This document shows, in pieces, positions 9,276 through 17,071 of a DNA stretch of 64,000 bases. The number at the start of each line of letters is the position of its first letter. Position 1 is the first letter of the stretch. Source of the stretch: Oscillatoria sp. SIO1A7 (GTDB lineage: Bacteria > Cyanobacteriota > Cyanobacteriia > Cyanobacteriales > Laspinemataceae); contig JAAHFN010000005.1 of NCBI GenBank assembly GCA_010672965.1, forward strand, positions 233,847 to 297,846. Direction: 5' to 3'. The notes beneath the pieces were generated by a model. The model did not search any database. It was given only the letters and a program-made list of their open reading frames with translations, and was not told the DNA's origin. The position numbers and the translations under genes are program-made.

Positions 9276-9404
9276 TAAGCTGTTACGCATTTAAACCCGC
9301 GACAGTCGCGAATGTTGAGGAAATACCCGAACGGGCTACAGCGCGGGCTTATCCCTCGTTCGTTGGCCCAAAGCCCGTACCCAATTTAAATGCGCGACAG
9401 CTTA
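9276..9404. mobile_element. MITE-like element, second TAAGCTGT copy
   Basis: The ends TAAGCTGTTACGCATTTA and TAAATGCGCGACAGCTTA are the same as at 5645-5774, but the interior differs. No clean target duplication is visible, so flanks may have changed after insertion. Confidence 0.7.
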
Positions 9405-9575
9405 ATACCATTTCTGTATTAAGATGCAACAAATCCACCGTTCGGGCTGAGTCCTGAGCCGGTCGAAGGGTCGAAGCCCATACCTCGGACTGGGCTTCGA
9501 CAAGCTCAGCCCGAACGGTAGCCGAACCGTGGATAAAGTCTTTATTTGTTGCATCTTCATAAAGAAATGGTATTA
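9403..9575. mobile_element. palindromic element abutting the previous one
   Basis: Ends of about 30 bp, TAATACCATTTCTGTATTAA and the inverted form ending AAATGGTATTA, face each other. The inner palindrome contains CCGTTCGGGCTGA and TCAGCCCGAACGG. Flanking TTA on each side fits TA-targeting (IS630/Tc1-like) insertion, but this is inferred. Confidence 0.6.
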
Positions 9576-9808
9576 GCTCGAATCCGCGATCGCTGCTTTC
9601 CAAACAGATTATTGAGCCTTGCGTAGGACGGGCGTCTCGCCTCTCCCCAAACAAATCATTGAGACTTCCGTAGGACGGGCGTCCCGCCTGTCCCAAAAAG
9701 CGTATAGGGACAGCTCGTGTCGCCCGTCCTACGGTACAGCTAAATTATAATAACTTTAAAAATTACAACTACAATAACTTAAAACTCAAAACTTAACCCT
9801 CAAAATTA

Positions 9809-10927
9809 TCAAAATTGTTCAAAATATTTTTGAACAATCTTGATAATCCTTTCTGCAGCGCGACCATCGCCAAAAGGATTAATCGCCATTGCCATTGCTT
9901 GGTAAGCAGCAGGATTTCCGAGCAATTCGCTCGCTGCTTCGGCAATGCGAACCGAATCAGTTCCAAGCAGCTTAGCAGTCCCGGCCTCTATCGCCTCCGG
10001 TCTTTCTGTAGTTTCTCGTAAAACCAATACCGGCTTGCCCAGAGCCGGCGCTTCTTCCTGCAATCCTCCAGAATCGGTGAGCAGCATATAACAGCGCTGG
10101 ATAGCCCCAGTCAGTCGAGCGTAATCTAAAGGTTCTGTTAAAAAAATTCTGGGATGATTTCCCAAAGCAGCTTGCAGGGGTTCGCGCACGACGGGATTTT
10201 TATGTAGCGGTAGCAACAGCGCCGTATCGGCAAAACGATTTAAAATTTCTAGAAATCCCCTGGCAATTTCCTGAAGCGGTTCTCCCCAACTTTCCCGGCG
10301 ATGAACCGTGGCGAGCAGGACGCGGTATCGACCCCAATCCAGACCGTCAATTTCGCACTCGGGCTGCATCTTAGCTACCGAGAGCAGAGCATCAATCACG
10401 GTATTGCCCGTTTGATGTATCTCGCCAACGACCCCGGAGCGGCGCAGATTTTCGGCGGCTTGCTTTGTCGGGGCGAAGTGAAGCTGGGCAATCTGGGAAA
10501 TCAAGCGCCGATTGGCTTCCTCTGGGTAGGGGTTGAATAAATTGTCCGTGCGCAAACCGGCTTCGATATGTCCTACGGGAATTTTTTGGTAAAATGCCGC
10601 TAAAGCAGCAGCAAAAGCAGTAGTAGTGTCTCCCTGAACTAAGACCAGTTGAGGCATCTCGCGGGTAAATAATCCTTCTAGCCCCTGCAAGCTGCGACAA
10701 GTTATATCGGTGAGGGTTTGCCCGTGCTGCATAATGGCCAAGTCAATGTCGGCCCTAAGCTGAAACAGATTCATTACTTGCTCGACCATTTCCCGATGCT
10801 GGCCCGTCAAGACCACCTGAGTGGTAAAGGCTGGGTTTTGCTGGAATAGGGCGATCGCTGGTGCCATTTTAATGGCCTCGGGACGGGTTCCCAGAGTGAA
10901 AATGACTTTAATTGGCGACTTGGACAT
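9809..10927 (-). CDS. wecB: UDP-N-acetylglucosamine 2-epimerase (non-hydrolysing)
   Basis: A 372-residue cytoplasmic enzyme interconverting UDP-GlcNAc and UDP-ManNAc for polysaccharide synthesis. Visible family motifs: GTRPEAIKMAPAI at the N-terminus, TGQHREM, VQGDTTTAFAAALAAFY, GHIEAGLRTDNLFNPYPEEANRR, LLATVHRRESWG, and LLTDSGGLQEEAPALGKPVLVLRETTERPEA near the C-terminus, including the conserved Asp, Glu and His residues of the active site. Full length for the GT-B fold family. No other polysaccharide gene is adjacent, so it stands alone, divergent from pilT. Confidence 0.95.
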   Translation of the reverse strand: MSKSPIKVIFTLGTRPEAIKMAPAIALFQQNPAFTTQVVLTGQHREMVEQVMNLFQLRADIDLAIMQHGQTLTDITCRSLQGLEGLFTREMPQLVLVQGDTTTAFAAALAAFYQKIPVGHIEAGLRTDNLFNPYPEEANRRLISQIAQLHFAPTKQAAENLRRSGVVGEIHQTGNTVIDALLSVAKMQPECEIDGLDWGRYRVLLATVHRRESWGEPLQEIARGFLEILNRFADTALLLPLHKNPVVREPLQAALGNHPRIFLTEPLDYARLTGAIQRCYMLLTDSGGLQEEAPALGKPVLVLRETTERPEAIEAGTAKLLGTDSVRIAEAASELLGNPAAYQAMAMAINPFGDGRAAERIIKIVQKYFEQF

Positions 10928-11099
10928 TAGATATTAACTCTTTAGCGGAAAAAACCAAACTTTCAAAATCCAGAACGTGAAAGCCAAGCCCTTAAGACAG
11001 GCTAAGTCTTGCACGGGGCAAGGAACCCCCCAATCCAAAATCCTTCCCAAATCTACAATACAAAATAAATCAGATTAATCCCGTCAAAACAGAACTACC

Positions 11100-12410
11100 A
11101 TGACACAAGCAAAGCGTCCTCCCGTACCGCCACCGCCTCCCGGTCGTCCCCCAGCTCCTCCCGGTCGTCCTCCTGCTCCTCCTGGGGGTCGTGCCCCTAC
11201 AGGAGGTCCACCCAAGCCGCCGGCACCAGCTCCGGCACCAGCTCCGGCACCGGCACCGGCACCGGCACCGGCACCGGCACCAGCTCCGGTTCAACAAAGC
11301 GCTCCAGAGCCAGCCCCAGCCGGAAATAGTGGTCCAGGTCCTAGCCCGGGACACCCAACCTTAAAGACAATTGTCGAGCGAGCCAATGAAGAAGGAATTT
11401 CTGACATTCACCTAGGGGTCAACGAAACCCCCCGCTTCCGCAAGCGCGGCGATATCTCGGATACTGGCTATCCCGTAACAGACTTAGATACTTTTATGAG
11501 CTGGCTGCGGGAATGCATGACCAATGATGAAATTCAGTTTTTCCAAGAAAATCTAGACTTTGACGGAGCATTTGACTTTGGCTTTGTCCGGGTGCGGATT
11601 AGCGCTTTTGATTCTTTAGCCGGTCCGGCAATGGTTTTGCGACTGATCTCCGCCAAAATCTTGACAATGGAGCAACTTAGGTTGCCGGAGGTCTTTAAGA
11701 AGATTTGCCATTATCATAAAGGACTGATGTTGGTGACGGGTCCGACGGGTTCCGGGAAATCGACCACGATGGCGGCGATGATCGACTATATGAATAAGAA
11801 TTTTTCTTATCACATGATCACTATTGAGGATCCGGTCGAATTCGTCCATGAAAGTAAGAAATCCCTGATTAAGCACCGGGAAGTCGGCCGCCATACTCTA
11901 AAATTCTTTAATGCTCTTAAAGGGGCGCTCCGCCAAGACCCAGATATGATGCTGGTGGGAGAAATTCGGGATAAGGAGACGGTGAGTATTGCCATCAAGG
12001 CAGCGTCAACGGGTCACTTGGTTATGGGAACCCTGCACACTAACAGTGCGGTGAAAACTCTGACTCGTATTCTCGATATGTTCTCGGCGGAAGAACAGGC
12101 TTCGGTGAAAATGTCACTTTCGGAAATACTTGTGGCTATTGTTGCCCAACTGTTGTGCAAAACTAGCGATGGCAAGCGAGCGGCTTTCCACGATATTCTG
12201 ATCAATACGGACGTGATTAAGGAATATATGCTCAAGGAAAAGTATGAGGAAATCCAGCAAATTATGTATAAGGATACTTATGAAGGGATGACGACTATGA
12301 ACCAGGCTCTTTACGGCTTGTATCAAGAAGGTCGCGTCACCGAAGAGATTGCCTTGGAGCAGTCGCCAACTCCTAATGAGATGGCTCAAATGCTGCGAGG
12401 TCGAGTTTAG
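11100..12410 (+). CDS. pilT: type IV pilus retraction ATPase PilT
   Basis: A 436-residue hexameric ATPase that retracts type IV pili (twitching motility, DNA uptake). The first 80 residues are a Pro/Ala tail (repeats of PAPAPA, encoded by the GC-rich run 11219-11290). The conserved core follows: Walker A GPTGSGKST, Asp box TIEDPVEF, Walker B DPDMMLVGEIRD, His box TGHLVMGTLHTNSA. The core length is normal; the Pro-rich extension resembles cyanobacterial PilT1. pilB and pilC are not adjacent here. Another gene follows within 10 bases. Confidence 0.95.
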   Translation: MTQAKRPPVPPPPPGRPPAPPGRPPAPPGGRAPTGGPPKPPAPAPAPAPAPAPAPAPAPAPAPVQQSAPEPAPAGNSGPGPSPGHPTLKTIVERANEEGISDIHLGVNETPRFRKRGDISDTGYPVTDLDTFMSWLRECMTNDEIQFFQENLDFDGAFDFGFVRVRISAFDSLAGPAMVLRLISAKILTMEQLRLPEVFKKICHYHKGLMLVTGPTGSGKSTTMAAMIDYMNKNFSYHMITIEDPVEFVHESKKSLIKHREVGRHTLKFFNALKGALRQDPDMMLVGEIRDKETVSIAIKAASTGHLVMGTLHTNSAVKTLTRILDMFSAEEQASVKMSLSEILVAIVAQLLCKTSDGKRAAFHDILINTDVIKEYMLKEKYEEIQQIMYKDTYEGMTTMNQALYGLYQEGRVTEEIALEQSPTPNEMAQMLRGRV

Positions 12411-12420
12411 TAGCGATCGC

Positions 12421-13212
12421 TTGTTAATTCTTAGAACCTTGATTTCTCAGAAACCAAATATTCCAGAACTATTTAAAGGAATTGCCCTATTTACCCCCGG
12501 GGGGGATCTGTTTTATTGCATAGACCCTAGCAAACAAGGCCAGTGGCATATGCATCTATGTGCCGGTTTGCAAGAATGGCTGGGTCTGCCAGAACCCCCC
12601 CATTTTCTGGTTCCTTGCTATACAGCAACAATCGATAAGTGGCTAGATCTCGATAGCCACCAAGTTCGAGTTGCGGCGGAAGCCTATGCGCCAGTCCTGC
12701 GATACCAGAATCTCCTTAATGCCTTGTTCGAGATGGAAGACTTAGTATGGGAAACAGCTCCTTGGCCGGAAGAACTCTGCCATCCGATGGTGCTGAACAC
12801 TTATCGCAAGCAATTTCCCGAACTCTGGGAAAACCACGACCTGGTGGTGCGTTTGGATCGGAAGGCAGAGCAAAAAGAGTTACTTGCCGAGGGCGATCGG
12901 CAACAAGGAGTACCCGTTTCATCACCTGCTATGCAATCAACGACTAAAGGATATGTACTGCGTCTATTTGTTTCTGGCCATAGCGCCGCTACAGAGCGAA
13001 CGCTTCAAGCTCTGCACCAGCTTTTAGAGCAGTCTTTGGGGCAACCTTACACCTTGAAAGTTTTTGACGTACATAAGCATCCAGAACAAGCGGAACTTAA
13101 TCATATTTCGGCAACGCCAACTTTAGTAAAAGTCTGGCCTCTGCCAGTGCGCAGAATTGTCGGCGAGCTAGAAGATGTCGATAAAATAATGCGCGTTTTA
13201 GGAGTAATCTAG
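12421..13212 (+). CDS. protein with C-terminal KaiB-like domain
   Basis: About 263 residues. The open frame extends upstream into pilT, but that part is a shadow; TTG at 12421 or 12439 are the plausible starts, so the N-terminus is uncertain. The N-terminal 170 residues (ELFKGIALFTPGGDLFYCID, WHMHLCAGLQEWLGLPEPP) form an unassigned domain. The last 90 residues (GYVLRLFVSGHSAATERTL, YTLKVFDVHKHPEQAELNHI, SATPTLVKVWPLPVRRIVGEL) align well with the thioredoxin-like fold of the clock protein KaiB, including the cis-Pro region ATPTL. It is not the canonical kaiB (no kaiA/kaiC here). The 10-bp spacing to pilT suggests co-transcription. Confidence 0.82.
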   Translation: MLILRTLISQKPNIPELFKGIALFTPGGDLFYCIDPSKQGQWHMHLCAGLQEWLGLPEPPHFLVPCYTATIDKWLDLDSHQVRVAAEAYAPVLRYQNLLNALFEMEDLVWETAPWPEELCHPMVLNTYRKQFPELWENHDLVVRLDRKAEQKELLAEGDRQQGVPVSSPAMQSTTKGYVLRLFVSGHSAATERTLQALHQLLEQSLGQPYTLKVFDVHKHPEQAELNHISATPTLVKVWPLPVRRIVGELEDVDKIMRVLGVI

Positions 13213-13356
13213 TATTTGGGAATTGGGCGTTGGGCATTGGGAATTGAGCATTGGAAATTGGGACTAAACCTACAATTTTAAGGCAGACAGTCCTCTACAG
13301 CTCTCCTGCTGACTGCTTACCGCTATATCATAAGACTTTTAAAAACTCCAAAAAAA

Positions 13357-14949
13357 ATGAATAACAACTCCCCAAACAAAGTATGTATCGTCACCGGCGG
13401 TAATTCCGGTGTCGGTTTGATGACTGCTGTCGGCTTGGCAAAAACAGGATATCGCGTATTTATTGCCTGTCGTTCTCATAGGAAAGCAGCAAAAGCAGTA
13501 AATTTTATTCGTCGGCGTAGCGGCAATGCAAATGTAGAATCCTTACCTCTAAATCTTGCTTCCTTAGAGTCAGTTCGTCAGTTCGTTAATTTTTTTCAAA
13601 ACAAAAATATAGCTCTCGATCTCTTAGTCAATAATGCTGGCATTTTTAATAAAAGAGGTGTAACGCGAGAAGGTTTTGAATTAATTTGGGGGACTAATTA
13701 CTTAGGTCATTTCCTACTGACATATTTGCTTCTAGACAACCTGAAGCAGTCCCGTGATGCTAAAATTATTATGGTAGCTTCCGACCTAGCATTACGCCCT
13801 CAATCTATTAAATGGAGTCTTTTCGTCAAAAAGACGCCGCTTAATTTCTTAGAATTGTATTCTCTTTCTAAATCTTGCTTGTTGCTGCTAACCGTCGAAC
13901 TGGCAAGACAATTAAATAATAGCAACGTCACTGTTAATGCAGTTCATCCGGGATTTGTAAGGTCTAATATTACAATTTGGCATCGTCTGAGCAAATATTT
14001 AGGATTGGGAATTTCACCAAAGAAAGGAGCATATAGCACGTTATATTGTGCTACTGCTGCGGAACTAGAAGGAGTTAGCGGCAAATTTTTCGATAGTAAA
14101 GCGCGATCGCTTCCTTTGCCTAAGTTAGCAGAAGATCTAGAGCTAGCACGCGAGCTATGGGAAAAAAGCTTAATTTGGACTGGATGCGAGGTAAAGCAAA
14201 AAAATATTGCTCCAGACTACAATAAATACGATAATATTTGGGGAACGTATTCTTTAGCCTTAGACAAAAAAGAAATTAGGGAACTTAGCCAAAATATTTT
14301 TAAGCAAGTTTTACCGAAACCTCCAAACAAGCTTTTGATTTTAAGTTGGTTTAAGTTATTGCTAAAAGGGGAGATTGGTTCTGCATGTCTCCTTTTAGTT
14401 CAAGTATTTAAACGGGAGTTTCACATGGAGAGACATCTCGATTCCGCTGCGGTTTGGAAAATATGTCAGGATGAGAATTTATTGGCAAAGTTGCGGGAGT
14501 ATTTAGGAGAAGAACTAGCCTTATGGCGTTCCGAGTTGTGGGTAAATTATCCAGCGCAACAATTAATTCCCTTTTGGCATCGAGATCTTTATTCAAAGCT
14601 ATTAGTTGGCGAGGGTAAGACGATTAATGTTTATATTGCTTTAACTGAAGTCAATGAGTTTAATGGGTTTGAGTTTCTAGAGGGTAACGCCGATAGTTTA
14701 TCCGTAAAAGTTACGGATCCTTTTAGCGGCAATTCTTTTTTTGATATTCCAGAAGAACTGGCAAAAAAGGCCATACCTGTAGTGTTAAAGCCTGGAGAAT
14801 TTTTGTTGTTCACCGATGAATTAGTTCATCGTTCTGTATGCAATACTAGCGGTCGGGTCAGACTATCGTTAACTTTACGAGTTACTCAACCTAGCGTTAA
14901 GGTTTTGCCCGGTTATAGTTCTAATTATCGCGAACCCGTTTTGTTATAA
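13357..14949 (+). CDS. fusion of SDR oxidoreductase and PhyH-like dioxygenase
   Basis: A 530-residue bifunctional protein. Residues 1-280 are a short-chain dehydrogenase of the retinol dehydrogenase/protochlorophyllide reductase type: TGGNSGVG cofactor loop, NNAG motif, catalytic YSLSK. Residues about 290-530 resemble phytanoyl-CoA-type Fe(II)/2-oxoglutarate dioxygenases: FWHRD supplies an HxD iron pair, DELVHRSVCN the distal His, and RVRLSLTLRV the Arg that binds 2-oxoglutarate. The HxD (not HxG/A) argues for hydroxylation rather than halogenation. The gene is more AT-rich than wecB and pilT. Substrate unknown; a lipid or terpenoid alcohol is a guess. Monocistronic. Confidence 0.82.
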   Translation: MNNNSPNKVCIVTGGNSGVGLMTAVGLAKTGYRVFIACRSHRKAAKAVNFIRRRSGNANVESLPLNLASLESVRQFVNFFQNKNIALDLLVNNAGIFNKRGVTREGFELIWGTNYLGHFLLTYLLLDNLKQSRDAKIIMVASDLALRPQSIKWSLFVKKTPLNFLELYSLSKSCLLLLTVELARQLNNSNVTVNAVHPGFVRSNITIWHRLSKYLGLGISPKKGAYSTLYCATAAELEGVSGKFFDSKARSLPLPKLAEDLELARELWEKSLIWTGCEVKQKNIAPDYNKYDNIWGTYSLALDKKEIRELSQNIFKQVLPKPPNKLLILSWFKLLLKGEIGSACLLLVQVFKREFHMERHLDSAAVWKICQDENLLAKLREYLGEELALWRSELWVNYPAQQLIPFWHRDLYSKLLVGEGKTINVYIALTEVNEFNGFEFLEGNADSLSVKVTDPFSGNSFFDIPEELAKKAIPVVLKPGEFLLFTDELVHRSVCNTSGRVRLSLTLRVTQPSVKVLPGYSSNYREPVLL

Positions 14950-15015
14950 AATTAGTCTTATGGAAAGCAAGTTCAAAATTATGCTAGTCTTTTTAAGAAG
15001 CGATCGGGAATCTTT

Positions 15016-15246
15016 ATGCCAAAAATCACAGTTACTCTGTCTGAAGACCTTCTCGACTTTGTAGATCGGCATTCCCAAGGCAGCCGCAGCGACTATATTA
15101 AGACTCTGCTGGCAGAACGTTTTCGTCAAATTCAGGAAGCCGAAACAATTGCCGCCCTCAAAGAAGATGTTGAAGACCCAGTATATCGGGCAGAAATTGC
15201 CACTTGGGATTCTGTCGTAGGGGATGGGATTGATGCCGAAGAGTAG
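15016..15246 (+). CDS. ribbon-helix-helix antitoxin
   Basis: A 76-residue protein. The N-terminus MPKITVTLSEDLLDFVDRHS with the helix SRSDYIKTLLAERF is the ribbon-helix-helix fold of CopG/ParD-type antitoxins. The acidic C-terminal tail (EDVEDPVYRAEIATWDSVV) would wrap the toxin. The stop overlaps the start region of the downstream PemK-type toxin, typical of translational coupling in type II toxin-antitoxin operons, which are usually autoregulated by the antitoxin. Confidence 0.88.
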   Translation: MPKITVTLSEDLLDFVDRHSQGSRSDYIKTLLAERFRQIQEAETIAALKEDVEDPVYRAEIATWDSVVGDGIDAEE

Positions 15247-15592
15247 TTTAACTTATCGACGTGGGGAAATTCGTTGGGTAAGTCTCGAACCAACAGTAGG
15301 GGCCGAAATAAAGAAAACTCGTCCTTGCTTAATTATTCAAAGGGACACAATGAATCAGTATGGACTCCTAACTATTGTGATGCCGTTTCGACCGGGCAGC
15401 AAGCAAGCCCCCTATGCAGTGAATGTCAAGGCAACACCTGTTAATGGATTAGATCGAGATCGTTTCATTGATGTTGGACAAATCCGGGCGATTGACCATA
15501 GTCGCGTTTTAGATTTAGTGGGCGTGTTAGAGGATGAATACTGGGAACCGATTCGTAAAGCTGTAAATCTGGTTCTGGGATTTAACGTCTAA
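15233..15592 (+). CDS. MazF/PemK-type mRNA endonuclease toxin
   Basis: About 119 residues. RRGEIRWVSLEPTVGAEIKKTRPCLII is the classic MazF/PemK opening (GEI(R/W)... PTxGxExxKTRP), followed by LLTIVMPF, VDVGQIRAIDHSRV and a C-terminal helix. It cleaves mRNA when the antitoxin is lost. ATG codons at 15224 and 15233 are both possible starts; either overlaps the antitoxin stop. Full length and no lesion seen, so the pair is probably active. Confidence 0.9.
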   Translation: MPKSSLTYRRGEIRWVSLEPTVGAEIKKTRPCLIIQRDTMNQYGLLTIVMPFRPGSKQAPYAVNVKATPVNGLDRDRFIDVGQIRAIDHSRVLDLVGVLEDEYWEPIRKAVNLVLGFNV

Positions 15593-15706
15593 AAAAGTTA
15601 GTAGCGATCGCTTTGGTAGTCGGCGAGCATTGCCTTGTTGTATAAGCCGCCCATTAACTACGCCCCTACTACTGACAGCTTACTGCTATAATAATGTGTA
15701 GCGCGC

Positions 15707-15757
15707 AAAAAAACCGGACTCCTCGGGGAGCCCGGCTCGGACTCCTCGGGGAGCCCG
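15707..15757. terminator. duplicated GC hairpins after the 78-residue DCKL gene
   Basis: Two copies of GGACTCCTCGGGGAGCCCGG follow an A-run when read on the plus strand; on the minus strand the hairpins end in a T-tract just after the 78-residue gene. The CTCCTCGGGGAG core is shared with the terminators of the 89-residue paralogues (22943-22969, 59786-59811). Confidence 0.7.
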
Positions 15758-15777
15758 GATGGCTTACAGGCCAGTGC

Positions 15778-16014
15778 TTAGCGGACCCGCAGGAGACCTA
15801 AGCCCAGCAATCCTTGGACCGCTTTGATACATTGTTCGATCGTTAGCTTGCAGTCCCGAGCCATATCGCTGTAGGTGCGCCCTTTCAAGGTACGGGCGAG
15901 CCAGCCAAACACCAAAATTTCCTCACGGGTCAGGCGGCGGCGGCCTTCGGGATTGCTGTCAGTGTTGATTGTCAAGTTGTCCAAGTTATCCAACGACGAA
16001 GGAAAGCTGTTCAT
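15778..16014 (-). CDS. DCKL-family small HTH-like protein (78 aa)
   Basis: A 78-residue protein, one of five paralogues in the window. Family pattern: a short N-terminus, a segment NxDSNPEGRRRLTREEI, a helix VFGWLARTLKGRTYSDMARDCKLT, and a final helix-turn IEQCIKAVQGLLGLGLLRVR. The LTREE...YSDMARDCKLTIEQC spacing looks like a GerE/sigma-4 or winged HTH, so DNA binding is inferred. It has its own promoter (16082-16109), a GC-hairpin leader (16046-16069) and 3' hairpins. I do not recognise a published family. Confidence 0.78.
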   Translation of the reverse strand: MNSFPSSLDNLDNLTINTDSNPEGRRRLTREEILVFGWLARTLKGRTYSDMARDCKLTIEQCIKAVQGLLGLGLLRVR

Positions 16015-16045
16015 AAGCTCTACAATTTAGTTTTTACGTTAACGG

Positions 16046-16069
16046 GGGAGCATTTAGCTCCCTTTTTTC
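16046..16069. promoter_or_regulatory. leader hairpin / opposing terminator
   Basis: GGGAGCATTTAGCTCCC followed by TTTTTT on the plus strand. It lies in the 5' leader of the 78-residue gene (minus strand). Read on the plus strand it is an intrinsic terminator that would stop antisense transcription before the promoter. Equivalent elements sit in all five DCKL leaders. Confidence 0.65.
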
Positions 16070-16081
16070 TGTCTTATCCTT

Positions 16082-16109
16082 ACTATAACATCATTTTTTA
16101 GATTGTCAA
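16082..16109 (-). promoter_or_regulatory. sigma-70-type promoter of the 78-residue gene
   Basis: On the minus strand: TTGACA, 16-bp spacer ATCTAAAAAATGATGT, TATAGT. The spacer length and the central A-run are shared by all five DCKL genes. Confidence 0.75.
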
Positions 16110-16134
16110 CCATTTTTGCAAATATTTTTTTTAT

Positions 16135-16711
16135 ACATGGTTTACTAAGACCTATGGTTTGCCTCTCCGTAGGAAAATCGCGGGCGTCTCCTTATCGCGA
16201 CTTTCCCTGTATGCTGCGATATATGAGAAACCCGGTTTTTAAAACAATACCCTCGCCATTTTCCCGTAGGTTGGGTTGAGCGGAGCGAAACCAAACGTAT
16301 TTGTTGGGTTTCGCTCCGCTCAACCCAACCTACGAATCAGAGTTTTTTTCGGATTGGCGAAGGTATTGTCAAAAAAACCGGGTTTCTGGCTTGCGGAACC
16401 CACCCCAAGCCCCTCCCGAGAGGGGTATTGGGTTATCTTTATTATCAGAAATTACCTAGAGAGCGATCGCTCTAGTCCGAGGCAAAATCGATATATGAGA
16501 AACCCGAGAAACCCGGTTTTCAAAAAAACCGGGTTTCTGGCTTGCGGAACGGGAGCATTTCAATTTCGTATCTATCCGCCTGACGCCTAAAGGCGCGGCT
16601 ACACAAACAAAGCCCTCCGGGCTGCCCCGTTACAAAAGTGAAATGCTCCCTTGCGGAACCCACCCCTAGCCCCTCCCGAGAGGGGTATTGGGTTATCTTT
16701 ATTATCAGAAA
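16135..16711. repeat. tandem duplicated repeat block with nested palindromes
   Basis: A unit of about 150 bp (ending TTGCGGAACCCACCCC ... GATATATGAGAAACCC) occurs twice, at about 16380-16510 and 16530-16770; the second carries a 100-bp MITE. At 16227-16387 an outer pair of AGAAACCCGGTTTTT / AAAACCGGGTTTCT ends encloses an inner palindrome CGTAGGTTGGGTTGAGCGG. No intact gene is visible. Confidence 0.7.
16551..16650. mobile_element. MITE, 100 bp, 9-bp target duplication
   Basis: Ends GGGAGCATTTCA / TGAAATGCTCCC, flanked by TTGCGGAAC on both sides (16542-16550 and 16651-16659). The empty site CTTGCGGAACCCACCCC survives in the adjacent tandem copy near 16391. Compared with the copy at 1270 it lacks about 29 bp of the internal GC stem. 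Confidence 0.9.
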
Positions 16712-17071
16712 TTACCTAAAGAGCGATCGCTCTTCTAGTCGGAGGTAAAATCGATATATGAGAAACCCGGTTTTTTTGACAATACCAACGCCTAGTTCCC
16801 TATAGGTTAGATCCCCCCAACCCCCCTTAAAAAGGGGGGCTAAGCTCTTAAGCCGCTCAATAGCCCCCCTTTTTAAGGGGGGTTGGGGGGATCCAGCGTT
16901 TGCCAAAGATCGGGCATTTGTTGGGTTTCTTTCCCTACAAATAAGGTGTTGGGTGCATTTTGGCGAAGGTATTGTTTGAAAAACCGGGTTTCTGGCTAAG
17001 TTAGGATTTCGTCGTAGAATTTGGGTTTTATAGATCGGAGACAAGTTCTCATCCAACAGATATCTTATCAT
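16712..17071 (-). pseudogene. DUF5615-like PIN toxin, truncated by repeats
   Basis: The first 24 residues MIRYLLDENLSPIYKTQI... match the N-terminus of DUF5615 PIN-like toxins (LLDEN(L/I)SP with the conserved Asp-Glu). From residue 25 the frame enters the repeat AGAAACCCGGTTTTT and nested palindromes (16761-16993), and the rest is junk. The 3' part of the toxin is not found in the flanking DNA. It overlaps the DUF433 gene by 4 bp, as in intact DUF433-DUF5615 pairs. The toxin is therefore lost and the antitoxin orphaned. Confidence 0.8.
16761..16993. mobile_element. nested palindromic repeat inside the toxin gene
   Basis: Outer inverted ends AGAAACCCGGTTTTTTTGAC and the facing GTTTGAAAAACCGGGTTTCT enclose an inner palindrome with arms GATCCCCCCAACCCCCC and GGGGGGTTGGGGGGATC. 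The same outer ends with a different filling are at 16227-16387, which suggests one repeat inserted into another. Confidence 0.7.

Larger units (their letters stand above)
9142..9808. repeat. intergenic cluster of mobile palindromes
   Basis: No gene seen. In order: TTTTGAG heptamers; the second copy of the TAAGCTGT element (9276-9404); a palindromic element at 9403-9575; then two units of the dispersed GTAGGACGGGCGTCCCGCC repeat (9619-9740), which recurs at 26630-26700, 51217-51444, 54776-54826 and 59664-59745. Confidence 0.75.

Noticed and set aside
12349-12420. ATG start for the KaiB-like gene inside pilT
   Set aside because: The N-terminal residues would be the out-of-frame translation of conserved pilT codons; a TTG after the pilT stop is more likely.
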